From NCBI GenBank assembly GCA_003313425.1, contig NHZP01000024.1, positions 558,001-622,000 of the forward strand: a stretch of DNA of 64,000 nucleotides, in the 5' to 3' direction. The notes beneath the pieces are model-generated. The model had not been told where the DNA came from. It worked only from the letters and a program-made list of their open reading frames with translations, and ran no database searches. Below, one piece after another: positions 20,747 through 30,842 of this stretch. The DNA comes from Pseudopyrenochaeta lycopersici (lineage: Eukaryota; Ascomycota; Dothideomycetes; Pleosporales; Pseudopyrenochaetaceae). The stretch's first letter is position 1. Each line of letters opens with the position of its first letter. A program made the position numbers and the translations under genes.

Positions 20747-22724
20747 CTAAAAAGATGAAAACTGAGATATTTTGCAGAATTTTGGCTGTAACACACCCAC
20801 AGTTCCATGATCTAATATTCCTGAGCCAGTCCCGAAAGATTCCAGCAAAATTGCGACTAAGGCGGGAAAAATGCCAAGGGTAGGAAACCAGGTCTCTCCA
20901 TGGCATTCCGGAATATGACGCATTGCACTCGAAGGTTTCTCAGATCCTGCACCACTAGGAGTCGGTGTGTGTGTCATAGACTCAAGAACGTCTGTCGCGA
21001 AGGCGAGCCCAGTGGTCGGTCCAGCAGTTTGATATGCAAGACACTGCGTAGCATTCAGAAGTGACTTACTCCATAGATCTTTCGAAAGATCCAGGAGCCC
21101 AAGTTCCAGACCCAACCCAGCAGCAATATCGAGGCTATAATCCACATGAGTAAGATTCTGAAATGCATCTTTGAACCTGACATCTGTGTCACTTCCAGCT
21201 GTGCAATTCGCACCCACATCATCAGTCGCCGTTTGAGTGACGGTCATGTTTACTTGCGGCAGGGACACATAGGGTCCACCATTGAAACCCACCCCGAGAA
21301 ATTTTAGGCCTGCTGTAATCTTTGGCTTGAGGCCCCCAACAATGCTGAATTGGAGATTAGAAGCGTTCGCCGAAAGAGGCTTTAGTGTCACTTCCGTTTC
21401 ATTGAATCCTTTTATGATGGAATCCTGCATTTCGGCGACATCGAGACGTGCTAGGGAGTTTGGCACCTAAAACGCCGTCAGCGTCGAAAGGAATTACTAG
21501 ACTCTACACAAGTGAGGTTTACCTTAACATCGAATCCGAAGCCTATGTCTACGGCCCCTTTTACCTGGATATCAACAAAGTAAGCCAGTGCAATGATGAT
21601 GCCGAAATATCCAATTTTGGGAATCTACAGTGAAAATTGGAGGTCTGGTACGCAATCTACATCAGTTTCTCGAGCTTACGTTAAAGCCGACGGGCGTCAA
21701 TGCCTGTAGGTCGTATTCTTTTTCGAATTTAGTGGCCAGTGTGGCTTTCAAACCAATCGACATTTCAAAGCCATTGAGCTCCAGCTGGGCAAAACCGCTT
21801 TTCACAGGGTCATCTTCTCCCTAAGAACCACGCGCCAATATCTAATCGAAATCTTCCAGATGTTGTAATCATTTCGCCTTTTGCGCTACAATTGGCACAA
21901 CCGAGAAGAATAGGATTGAAAGATGGGGCCGAATCTTCGAAGAAAGTTGTGTTGATATGCTCAAATCCCAAATCCGTTACATTTCTTGTATCCTCGGTCT
22001 GTGTGACTACAGACTCCGTTGGGGTTGCGGATACACCAGTCGGTCGGCCGACTGCTGTGCGTGTCGGATCTCGTGTTGAAGTTTTAGTAATTCTGCGGAA
22101 GAGACGATTATGTCTATGATGGACATAGCGTTCATTTGTGTGACCAAAATCGATTGTTATAGTTTGAAATTCTTTCTCTAAAACACTTTCTATCAGGCTA
22201 AATCCAATCCGAAAGGATTCATCGAAGAAGGAGAGGCTTTCGACTCTGGTACGCTCAGCATTGGTAGTGCAGACGTTGAAGATCCTATACCTATACACTG
22301 TGTGTGTACCACTGTCCCCGCAGCTGTGGTGTGAAGAAATGAGCAGCCCACCGACTAACGATGTACATGCGTTTCTAGCCTTATTATAAGTCTCTGCGCT
22401 TCGCACAGTGACTGTCATCATCGATCCAATGCATTCGACCTTTTCCAAATGATGATCAAAGTCTTCCAGGAGGAGGGTCGGCCGATCTGCCTCAAGCCGG
22501 ACATGAGCAGACATGGTGGTTTCGCCCGTACGATGTTCAGCATATGCAAGCTTGACATTCTGCCCAAAGTAAAAGTCATCGCTTCGGGTAAGGATATCAC
22601 GATGCCTCTTTGCCGCTTTCAGGAAGCTGTGATGTAGTAAAAACGAAGGTGCTTCAAACTCCACCAAGGACAACGAAGCGTATGCGAGGTGGCTGGAAGC
22701 CAGTAGGAGTAATGCTAAGTGCAT
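20747..22724 (-). CDS. Secreted DUF7029/DUF7223 protein with a one-base frameshift
   Basis: Four pieces on the minus strand: 21680-22724, 21523-21624 and 20747-21466, with introns of 55 and 56 bp, and a frame break inside the first piece. The start at 22724 gives a signal peptide (MHLALLLLASSHLAYA); the frame is open further upstream. The DUF7029-like N-terminal part shows FGQNVKLAYAEH, HVRLEADRPTLLLEDFDHHL and ECIGSMMTVTV. After GCANCSAKGEMITTSGRF the frame ends at 21810, yet a shifted frame continues with GEDDPVKSGFAQLELNGFE and leads cleanly through both introns into the DUF7223-like half (VPNSLARLDVAEMQ). Treating GGG near 21819-21821 as GG restores a 621-codon frame. No intron bridges the break. 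Either a recent inactivation or a sequence error. Confidence 0.65.
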
Positions 22725-23325
22725 AATTTCCTGAATAGCCTCGAGTGAGAAAACTGATGCAGATACAAAGAGGTCGATGGTTGAGGACAAGACCAAAAAC
22801 AAGGCCTCCAGATATGAGCCTGAATCGATATAGAATGACCCGACCAGCCTTCTTGTACCCATTTCTTTGTATATCGTTTCATTAAACTTAGAGTTAAGGC
22901 TCTCAGACTGCGCCTCAGGTTCTGCCTCGCGGGCTACCGTTGCGGTCCCAACTAGGGAAGCTCCCTGTATTGTGTATGCAGATTACAAGCATCTTCTCCA
23001 ATTAACACACCGCTTAAGTGAGAGCTTTCTTGGACCTTGATCCATAATCCGTTAAACTTAGGGCTAGGCTGTGAGGCTGCGTTTCAGCCTGCGATGTGCA
23101 CGTTGTCGGCGCAGCACTACACATGCAGTGTAATATTGGTAGAATCCTCTTAGTTGACCTATTACGAAGGGCTACTGGAGATGAGCGGCGCTGCTGATGT
23201 GAACTGGCGGCCCTCCAAGTGGCTATATCGCCACGTTTTCTAGAACTATTGGATTATATTCATTCATAATCTAACATAGGGAACCTTTAATACTTATGGC
23301 ACGCGTGTTTTGATGCTTTTAAAAA
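22725..23325. other. Intergenic region with a diverged direct repeat
   Basis: 601 bp between tandem minus-strand genes. It contains two similar stretches at about 22885-22935 and 23050-23095, both starting TTAAACTTAG and continuing with an AGGCT/CTGCG-like core. No ORF with features. Confidence 0.4.
22885..23095. repeat. Diverged two-copy direct repeat
   Basis: Copy 1 is around 22885-22935 and copy 2 around 23050-23095. Shared elements in order are TTAAACTTAG, AGGCT, CTGCG and TCAG. Boundaries are approximate because the copies differ at many positions. It could be a relic of a short element. Confidence 0.35.
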
Positions 23326-25119
23326 CTAAGATCCAATACTTCCGAGCAAATCCATCATCTGCTGTTGTCGCCGCATTCGCGTTCTTGAGGTGGACTCTGT
23401 GGGTTCTATTGGCTTGGACATCGGGGCCAAGGTCAGGCCACTTGGTTGTGTAGGTTTTTGTGGGCATTCTCCCATATCACTCTGAAAAGAGCCAGGCTGC
23501 CTTGGCGGACAGGTTTCGAGCGCTATAGATGCGGAGAATTGCGAAGGTCGCGCCTGAGTCCATTGAGAATCAGTCGAACTCGAACCCTGTAATTCTGACG
23601 GTTGCTTAGAGAATTGTTGCAGCCCGGCAGCTGTAACACCCAGCTGAGCCATGCTTACTACCGATGTTCTCTTAGGGAAGGAATCATGGAGACTTGACGT
23701 AGACAGGGAGGCTGGAAGCTGGTGGGATTTATAGAGAGGTTCGCTAAACGCATGCAATGGAGCAGGTCTCCGTTTTGGCATAGCTGGCAGCTCTGGAATA
23801 GACCTTCTTTGCTCATATACGTTCACTTTACTTTCCTGGGTGTAGGGTCCGGGGTTATGACTCGATGCCCGGTTTGGTCGAGGAGGATATCCTGGTGGTG
23901 GCCCTGGGTCGTTGCATGGCAGTTCAACAGCAAAACTTAAGTCTCCTAGTAATTCAACTACAGCGTTTGTGTCATCTTTCTTTGATAGAGGCATCGTACT
24001 CGAAAATTGAGGAGCAGCACAGTACTCATATGGATTGACAGGACCATACGCGTTTGTGGCACTCAAGGATACAGTATCCCCTGGCAACTCTGAAACGGTC
24101 ATGTTGCTCGGTGTTAGTTGGTAGGCCCAGATGCCCTTAGGCTCGGAACATGCTTCATCTGATCGCTTTATATCTACTTCGGTCTTTGAAAGTTGGCCAG
24201 GGTTTTGATCGGGAGAGTTCGCGTGGTAACGCCGCTTATCTTCTGTGTAGAAATAGTTTGCTTGAGTGGTAGACTGGACCGCTGAAGCGTACGTCGGAGG
24301 CGGACTGTATGGACACGACACCTCGGAAGATGGAGATTTATAGGGCTCGAGTCGGTTTGTGCAGTGACTAGGGAGGTGACTGGCTCCTTTCTTTTGATAT
24401 CCATCTGAGGAACTGAGGTGTGTCTCGTTGGAGCTAGTGGCTGTAGTGTCTTCGATGTTCGAGGCTTTCTGAAACTCTTTGGCAGTTGAGTCTCCTGTAA
24501 ATGAAATTAGCTTTACATGGTCGCAAGATGAGAGTATCAAGGAACAGCTGGTGAACATACTTGTATCCGCCTGCACATTGGCAGGTACTGTCCATACACT
24601 CTTCCTCTTGTGTCTGGAGATGATGTCGTCGAAGTATGTTGTGTCTTTATACGTTGGAGGCTCAGCGGTGGCTGGTATGTCTTCTAATCGGATCAAGTAA
24701 CTAAGAACGTTTGAAAGTTGCTGATGACATGTCATCAGTTCTGTTTTCCGATTCAGTAATTTCTCGTGGTCGTTGAAAACCCAGCGAACGCGGGTGTTGA
24801 ATTGAATTGACCCAGTTGACTGCTGCTCAGCACGAGCGCGTTCGACCCATTTGCCGATCTCGTTCAAAGCAGACTTAGTGTTGTTGATCGCACTTCTGAC
24901 CCATGGAAGTTTCCCAGGGGTACTAGCAAGTTTGCTTTGCACTGAAGCAAGTCCTAGCAATCGTTCCACCTCGTTGAGGTCGTCGCGTACGACATGTATC
25001 GTGCGCACAAATACTTCGTTTTCGCTGCCCACTTCAGCAATGCGGACAGCCAGATCGGCAAACTTGAATGCGCTGCCAACGCTGGCAAAAATGGCCCCTG
25101 CACTAAAGGGTTCACACAT
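23326..25119 (-). CDS. STAND/NLR-type N-terminal domain protein without NACHT
   Basis: Two exons, 24561-25119 and 23326-24494, separated by a 66 bp intron (donor GTATGT, branch GCTAAT, acceptor TTACAG), giving 575 residues. The intron length is a multiple of three and has no in-frame stop, so a retained form would be 597 residues. Residues 1-160 form the helical domain found at the start of many fungal STAND and ankyrin proteins: MCEPFSAGAIFASVGSAFKF, then VVRDDLNEVERLLGLA, WVERARAEQQSTG and HQQLSNVLSYLIRL. The rest is Ser/Pro/Gln-rich and disordered, with PPPGYPPRPNRASS. No NACHT, NB-ARC or repeat domain follows. A signalling adaptor is an inference from family context only. Confidence 0.72.
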   Translation of the reverse strand: MCEPFSAGAIFASVGSAFKFADLAVRIAEVGSENEVFVRTIHVVRDDLNEVERLLGLASVQSKLASTPGKLPWVRSAINNTKSALNEIGKWVERARAEQQSTGSIQFNTRVRWVFNDHEKLLNRKTELMTCHQQLSNVLSYLIRLEDIPATAEPPTYKDTTYFDDIISRHKRKSVWTVPANVQADTSMFTSCSLILSSCDHVKLISFTGDSTAKEFQKASNIEDTTATSSNETHLSSSDGYQKKGASHLPSHCTNRLEPYKSPSSEVSCPYSPPPTYASAVQSTTQANYFYTEDKRRYHANSPDQNPGQLSKTEVDIKRSDEACSEPKGIWAYQLTPSNMTVSELPGDTVSLSATNAYGPVNPYEYCAAPQFSSTMPLSKKDDTNAVVELLGDLSFAVELPCNDPGPPPGYPPRPNRASSHNPGPYTQESKVNVYEQRRSIPELPAMPKRRPAPLHAFSEPLYKSHQLPASLSTSSLHDSFPKRTSVVSMAQLGVTAAGLQQFSKQPSELQGSSSTDSQWTQARPSQFSASIALETCPPRQPGSFQSDMGECPQKPTQPSGLTLAPMSKPIEPTESTSRTRMRRQQQMMDLLGSIGS

Positions 25120-25449
25120 GGTAGTATAGTATTTTTGATATCAGCGAATATTTGATAGTAGAGATTCATTCGATTCCAGTTCAATCATTCATCCGGCACT
25201 ATAGACATAGGCATGAGGGGTATGGGCGTCCGAGCTTGCAGGTGGGCGGCTTTGAAGACCCCCAAATCCTGATCGAAAGCTACGGCTGAGCCGCAAGGCT
25301 GAAATTGTGACCGTTCACATTATCCCATCATATGTTCATTGCATCAGCCCACACGTGTTGATGCAGCTGGATTATTCTATCACAGCGTACCCACACCAAG
25401 ACATCGAGTGGCTTGCCTAGGTGGAGGGAAGCGAGTAGCGAAGAAAGGC

Positions 25450-25471
25450 AGATCTGTCATTGGACAGATCT
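25450..25471. repeat. Perfect 9 bp inverted repeat, 4-base loop
   Basis: AGATCTGTC at 25450-25458 and its complement GACAGATCT at 25463-25471, loop ATTG. It could form a hairpin or be a dimeric protein site. Chance occurrence is not excluded. Confidence 0.6.
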
Positions 25472-25498
25472 TACACAAGGATAGACGAATATGCAATA

Positions 25499-25720
25499 AT
25501 GGGCTTGAATGCTGGACTTGGCCCTTCGTACTTGGATCTGAAGCAGCTCAAAGAGTTTGTGGCGGAAATTAACGCTAGAGCCGAAAGAGCATGGTTGGGA
25601 TCCAGCGACAAACCTCAGCCCCTCAGCCTTGCCACCTCTTCCCGCCCCGTATTGCCAGTCTTGGGTCACAGCAAAAGAATTCTCGTGCCAATTGACTCGA
25701 TTCGTGCATACACTAATTGA
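25499..25720 (+). CDS. Small hypothetical protein (doubtful)
   Basis: A 73-codon frame from the ATG at 25499, beginning MGLNAGLGPSYLDLKQLKEF. The first half looks like an amphipathic helix rather than random translation. The second half is Ser/Pro-rich. I recognise no family. It lies alone between two minus-strand genes and could equally be chance. Confidence 0.22.
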   Translation: MGLNAGLGPSYLDLKQLKEFVAEINARAERAWLGSSDKPQPLSLATSSRPVLPVLGHSKRILVPIDSIRAYTN

Positions 25721-25778
25721 CAAAGCCTTTTCGAACAAGACCGCCACTCCAAGTTTCTAAGCCCACCCCTCGTACACT

Positions 25779-27101
25779 TCACGCGGCAACCTCCTTATCG
25801 ACCAATACCCTGGAAGGGTTTAGCACCTGCCCCTGATCACCAATTATCTGTACCAAAGCTGGAAATACAATGAAGCCACCATGTGCGTTGGAAAAGTCGA
25901 ACCGGAACGAGCTCGGCTGAGAGAAAAGAAGAAACGCGAAGTTCGCCGACCGTGTCAATATCATGTCCAGATTCTTGCGGCGCTGACCACCATCGACACT
26001 TCCTTGAACGAAAGGTGTCAAGATTGAATCGAGCTCCGTAATAGTATTTGCAAATGCCTGAGCACGGCGGGGGTCTTGCGCATTTTTCCCGAATTGCTGT
26101 TGCAGCAGTGCTCCAGTGATCGTTTTCCATTTGCTGAATAATGTCGATTGAGCTGTAGAATCTGCGTCAGCTTTCGACCGATGTGAGTTCAGGTGCTGAG
26201 AATACTTACTAGTGTTTCCACTGGCACTATCAGAAATGGACTTGGCAACTTGTGCTACTTCTGCAGGAAGCAAACTAGCGATCCGCTCACCAGTGCACCT
26301 CGACAAGATAACCCATCCAATGACGAGCCGAAGAGCCTCATATCTAGTCTGCGGATTCGATAAAGCGCTTGCAAGTATCGAGGTGCTCAAACCTGTTGCG
26401 GTCGCAAGTTCTCGCAAGCCGGACTCATCCAACACAGCCGGAGAGATTGGTGTCGTATGATAATAAGTCCGGACGTGGTTTTTGATATTATCCCGAATCT
26501 TAGAAGCCTCGTCCGTGATAGTGTCGTCTGCCACAGGCTGAGGTAGCAAGTCATCCACATTGCTCGCAATCGCGGTGGTAACCGCCAGGGGCGCTTTCTC
26601 TGGTGTCGCTGTGTAGCCGTTGTGAGGAATATGGTGCGTCTGGTAAGCAGTAATTTGCCTTTTCCTTTGGCGGCGAAATAAGACGAAGAACACAAGGCCT
26701 GCGATCAACACTCCCGCAAGCAGCATACCGATCGCCACTCCTGCAACGGCACCGCCAGAGATCCCATTTTTACCTGAAATGCTGGATGATGTTGGTGCAG
26801 AACTCGTTGTTACTGGCTCGGGGCCGCTGGTAGTATTTGGGGCAGGTGGTACAACTGGCGCCGTAGGTGAAGATGATGGTATGCTTGGATTTACGCCTGT
26901 AGGCACGCTTGTCCCAGGGTTGCTTCCTGCTGTTGACTTTGCGGTTGCAGCCGCGGCCGAAGAAGCCGATGCCAGTAAAGCTTGAGGGCATGCAACTTCA
27001 ACCCGCTCACCATTGACGTTGTTGGTTCCAATGCATACATTGTTGCCGCCAGGGTTTATTGAAGTCCAGGTAACGTTTTCTAATTGACGTCTTAAGGCCA
27101 T
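25779..27101 (-). CDS. Single-pass membrane protein with Ser/Thr-rich ectodomain
   Basis: Two exons, 26210-27101 and 25779-26152, joined across a 57 bp intron (donor GTAAGT, branch GCTGAC, acceptor CTACAG), giving 421 residues. The intron is a multiple of three without a stop, so retention would add 19 residues. Residues 1-110 are Ser/Thr/Pro-rich with a Cys pair (VCIGTN and VACPQ). A transmembrane helix follows at about 116-142 (AGVAIGMLLAGVLIAGLVFF), then a basic stop-transfer RRQRKRQ. This is a layout shared with Wsc/Mid2/Skg6-like fungal membrane proteins. The roughly 280-residue cytosolic part is helical and unrecognised. No N-terminal signal peptide is visible, so a type III topology or a missed upstream exon is possible. 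Function unknown. Confidence 0.7.
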   Translation of the reverse strand: MALRRQLENVTWTSINPGGNNVCIGTNNVNGERVEVACPQALLASASSAAAATAKSTAGSNPGTSVPTGVNPSIPSSSPTAPVVPPAPNTTSGPEPVTTSSAPTSSSISGKNGISGGAVAGVAIGMLLAGVLIAGLVFFVLFRRQRKRQITAYQTHHIPHNGYTATPEKAPLAVTTAIASNVDDLLPQPVADDTITDEASKIRDNIKNHVRTYYHTTPISPAVLDESGLRELATATGLSTSILASALSNPQTRYEALRLVIGWVILSRCTGERIASLLPAEVAQVAKSISDSASGNTSKYSQHLNSHRSKADADSTAQSTLFSKWKTITGALLQQQFGKNAQDPRRAQAFANTITELDSILTPFVQGSVDGGQRRKNLDMILTRSANFAFLLFSQPSSFRFDFSNAHGGFIVFPALVQIIGDQGQVLNPSRVLVDKEVAA

Positions 27102-27817
27102 TGTGAAGGTTAGTAGAAAGAACGAGTGATGATGACAGTGGGTTTACAAGAGTTGTGTGCCCTGCGCCTCTTTCTATAAACACTCCATTTAGCCCTGGGC
27201 GAACTAGTAGAAGCACCTAAGTCCACTAAACGCCTCATCTATTCACACTTCCTACGCCATGATGCCAATCCCGGCCGTTCAGCTGCTCGCCGGAAATGGC
27301 AGATTCTAACGAAGCGAAGCCACCAGATATCAAAAAGTCTTGTGCGCTTACCAGCATGTGATGAACCGACACTCAGAAGGTTTAGGATTTTGTCAGTGCT
27401 CGTGCGGCTGCATCTTCCCTGTCATGCATCCTACGGCTGCCCTTTGCCAAAAGAGGCTCACTCTTACCCATTCCGCCAACGATGCTCTTAATGATGCGCT
27501 GCTGGCTTCTTTCCATCTGCCCCCACAGCTGTTTTTGCCGAGCTTCTCGGCCTTTGGGCTGAACTCATCCAGCACAAGGCTGTGATTCTGCCACCTCAGC
27601 TCAGGACGCTACCTTTGCGTGCTACTATCACTGATCCAGGGACGCCACTTAAACAGCATGCATGCTCTATTTACCTTTCCAGTCGGTATACAATGTCCTT
27701 TGCACCCCCAGCCTTGCGAGCATTGACTGCCTTTCGCTATTCGCTTGTGACAAACCTCACAACTAACGTATATACACTGCCAACCATTTATATTGCTACG
27801 GCCTCAACCTTTGAGCA
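27102..27817. other. Divergent intergenic region (membrane protein / Hsp70-like)
   Basis: 716 bp between divergent genes, presumed to hold both promoters. Open frames at 27340 and 27582 are short and have no recognised features. Confidence 0.4.
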
Positions 27818-30561
27818 ATGACGGAGGCAGGAGCTCGGCCGGATTTGGTAATATCCATTGACTTTGGAATGACATGTGAGTAGCTCTTACAATCAAAATC
27901 ATCTTACACCCTGTAACACAAGTCTCAGGTACTGGTGTAGCGTACTGTAACGTGGCGACTGGTGCCGATACCGTGAGACATATCCAGAGATGGCCAGGAA
28001 GGACCCAAGCAAATGAGAATAAGGTACAAGCATCCCATGGGTCTCGACGACCAGTTACTCAATTCCCTTAGGTTCCAACCCTTCTCGTATACCCAGAAAA
28101 TTCATCCACGCCCACGTCATGGGGATTTCTAGCAGAGACTGCTCAAGAAACCAGTGGTGCTGGCCATGAAAGTCGTGAATGGTTTAAAATTATGCTTGAT
28201 GAAGAGCTTCTAGAGCAAATGAGGAAAAACTCCAGCGACCCTTCAAAAGTCCCACACATACAGGAGGTTGAGAAATGGTAATTCAATGTTACTGGGGGGA
28301 GTATTTACGGGGCTGACAATAAATCCAGGTATACGCATTACTTCCAATATCTTTACAGAACTATCGAAGCCCGACTGAAGGGCGAACTCGCTAGCACCTG
28401 GGAGGCCGCAAGGATTGAGTTCATCTTCTCAGTGCCTACGACTTGGAAACCCATACCGACGGTCGAACGCTTTCGAAAAGTGATCTCGTTGGCAGGCTTC
28501 GGATCACATCCAAATCATACGGCTTCAATAGGCTTGACAGAGGCAGAGGCTGCTGCAGTTCACACAGCACGTAGTATGCCAGGCATTTTTCAGGTACATC
28601 GGCCATGTGAGATTGATTCCAGAGCATGACTAACCATATCACAAGGAAAATGAGATACTATTCGTCTGCGATGTCGGCGGTGGCACCACGGTCAAGATCT
28701 CCATTCATATTAGCAGGAAGAGTATACTTACATAGTTCAGGACTTGTCAGTATTCCGCGTAAAGAACACGGTCGGCGGATCTCTTAATCTGGAGCAAATA
28801 GACGTCGTGTTTGGTAAGTCTGCCCCTGCTACTATCGGAAGATTATTCTCACCATTACTGCATAGGCGCAACGATTGGCGCAGCACAACTAGACAGTCTC
28901 TATGAAAAGGCAGTTTTGGAGCGATTAGCACATGCAGACCAAGCGATGCACATGGGCCTAGCGGATATCAGTCAAGCAGCATGGGAGATGAGGATAAGCA
29001 AGGAGTATCAGAAGTAGGCATTTCTGTTCAGCTGACTTAGTAGCGGTGCTAACAGTTGCTAGTGCCAAGTGTGACTACGGTTCTGAGGAATCAATGGCTG
29101 ATACAGAAACATTTGCAGTGCGAGTGCCGAAGCTGGACAGAGGTTACATAAATCAACAACATGGGATTAGTGGAGGCGACATGTACTTCCGAAGGTCGGT
29201 GCCATGCTCCAGCACCATGACACTACGACGGTGCTAATGACATCATAGAGATGACCTGAAAGGTTTCTTTGACGTACAGGTATGTATTTTTACTGGATTC
29301 AATGTATTGAGGATCCGCTGACGAGACCCAGATTTCCAAACTCTTCGACATGATCGACAAACAACTCGTGCGCATCCAAGAAAAACGTCCAAACGAGCAA
29401 GTAGTAAGTATATTATGCTTTGACGCATACTGCAACGATTTCTCACAACAGAACAGGCTCATTTAGTCCTCTCTGGAGGCCTAGGAAACTCTGCCTACGT
29501 CCAAAATTGCCTCCGTAATCGATATGCTTCTCACAACACATCACACTCGAATGCGCGAAACCTGCAGATACGCATTGCTCCCGATCCACAACTCGTAGTC
29601 TGCAAAGGCAACGTAGCAGACCGTGTGCAAAAACTGAAGACCGGCCAATCAGTCCTCGGGTGGCGATGTTGCAGAGCTTCTTACGGAACGCTGTGCAAGA
29701 TACTACACGATGCGCAGAACCCTGCACATTTTGGCTTGAAGACAGAGGTTGACGCACTGGATGGGAAACTGTATGTTGTGGATTGCGTCGATTGGTTTAT
29801 CAAGCAGGTACACAAAATCTTATTTCCTTTCATTCGGAAAAGTGCACCTCAGCTAACATTGAGAGCAGGGCGAGGCAGTCTCGAGCGACTACCCAATCGT
29901 GAGAAACTTCAATCGAAAATGTCCGCCTGCCTCTGCCACAAACCCCAATCCACCCCGCATCTTCCCGACAGAAGTAATATGCTCTGAGGTCGACAAAAGC
30001 CAGCTCCCCATTGTCAAAAATGAGGGTACGTACCACTTTCCGCTCTCCCCTTTCCTTAATACTCCCACCTGCTAAACCGCAAAAGCATGTCGATCCATCT
30101 GCAAAGTCGAATCCGACTTCTCGTCTCTCCCCCTCGCGCTCTTCAAGCTGAAGAACCGACACTGGTGGAGCTTCGGCCCAAAATATCACCGCATCAACTA
30201 CGTCGTCAAGGTGAATCTCGGCCCTGCAGACGTCTCCTTTGAGCTGTGGCACAACGGCGTCAAGCTGTCCAAGGACAACTCCATCAAAGTTGAGTGGCAG
30301 GCTGCCGCGCCGCCGGATCCCAACGCTAATGCCGTGGCCCCGGATTTCCCAATGAACAGTCTGCCCGCGGCGGGCGGGCATAGCTTGACGAATCGCATGA
30401 GTGCGATGAGTTTTGGTGCCGGTGCGTTTGGCAGGAAACCCGTGCAGAGTCAGGTCGGGTATGGCGGGTATGGGATGCAAGGAGGTGGGGGTTGGGGGAA
30501 TAAGAATGGTGTGCAGACGCATGTTATGCCATTACAGCCGAATGGGTCAACGGTGTATTGA
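27818..30561 (+). CDS. Hsp70-like ATPase of the HSPA12 type
   Basis: Thirteen exons: 27818-27875, 27929-28023, 28072-28277, 28329-28593, 28646-28690, 28741-28813, 28866-29013, 29063-29194, 29249-29279, 29332-29403, 29457-29807, 29869-30025 and 30086-30561. Together they encode 702 residues. Introns are about 45-60 bp with canonical ends. The actin-like ATPase domain is complete: phosphate-1 loop SIDFGMTCTGVAYC near residue 15, phosphate-2 CDVGGGTTDLSVF around 213-225, and adenosine-loop HLVLSGGLGNSAYVQ. The substrate-binding domain and EEVD tail of classical Hsp70 are absent. The C-terminus is a beta-rich part and a Gly/Tyr-rich tail. This is the expanded fungal HSPA12-like group of unknown role, not a housekeeping chaperone. 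Confidence 0.85.
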
Positions 30562-30842
30562 TCTGAATAGTACTTTACAAACAGTAAATATGATGAACAG
30601 TACTATTGATTCGCTGTTCAAATTACTCTCATTCATGTGCCTCATTACAATGTTTTGTAGATGACTAAGGGCACAGTGCACGAGGAGGTCTTGGGAGTAC
30701 TAACAATGAGATGTTTGAATATGGAGTAACATCTGAAAACGCCGCCGCTATGCTTGAAGGGAAAGAAACAAGCCGCAAGGCATACCATCTATCACCTCCT
30801 GCTAATATACACACTCCTGGCTTACATTTCGTGCGGCTCGGA

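Larger units (their letters stand above)
25120..25778. other. Intergenic region with a small inverted repeat
   Basis: 659 bp spacer between tandem minus-strand genes. It contains a perfect 9 bp inverted repeat at 25450-25471 and a small plus-strand frame listed separately. Confidence 0.45.

Noticed and set aside
23326..25119. Calling a full NLR/STAND receptor
   Set aside because: No nucleotide-binding P-loop or repeat domain follows the N-terminal helices.
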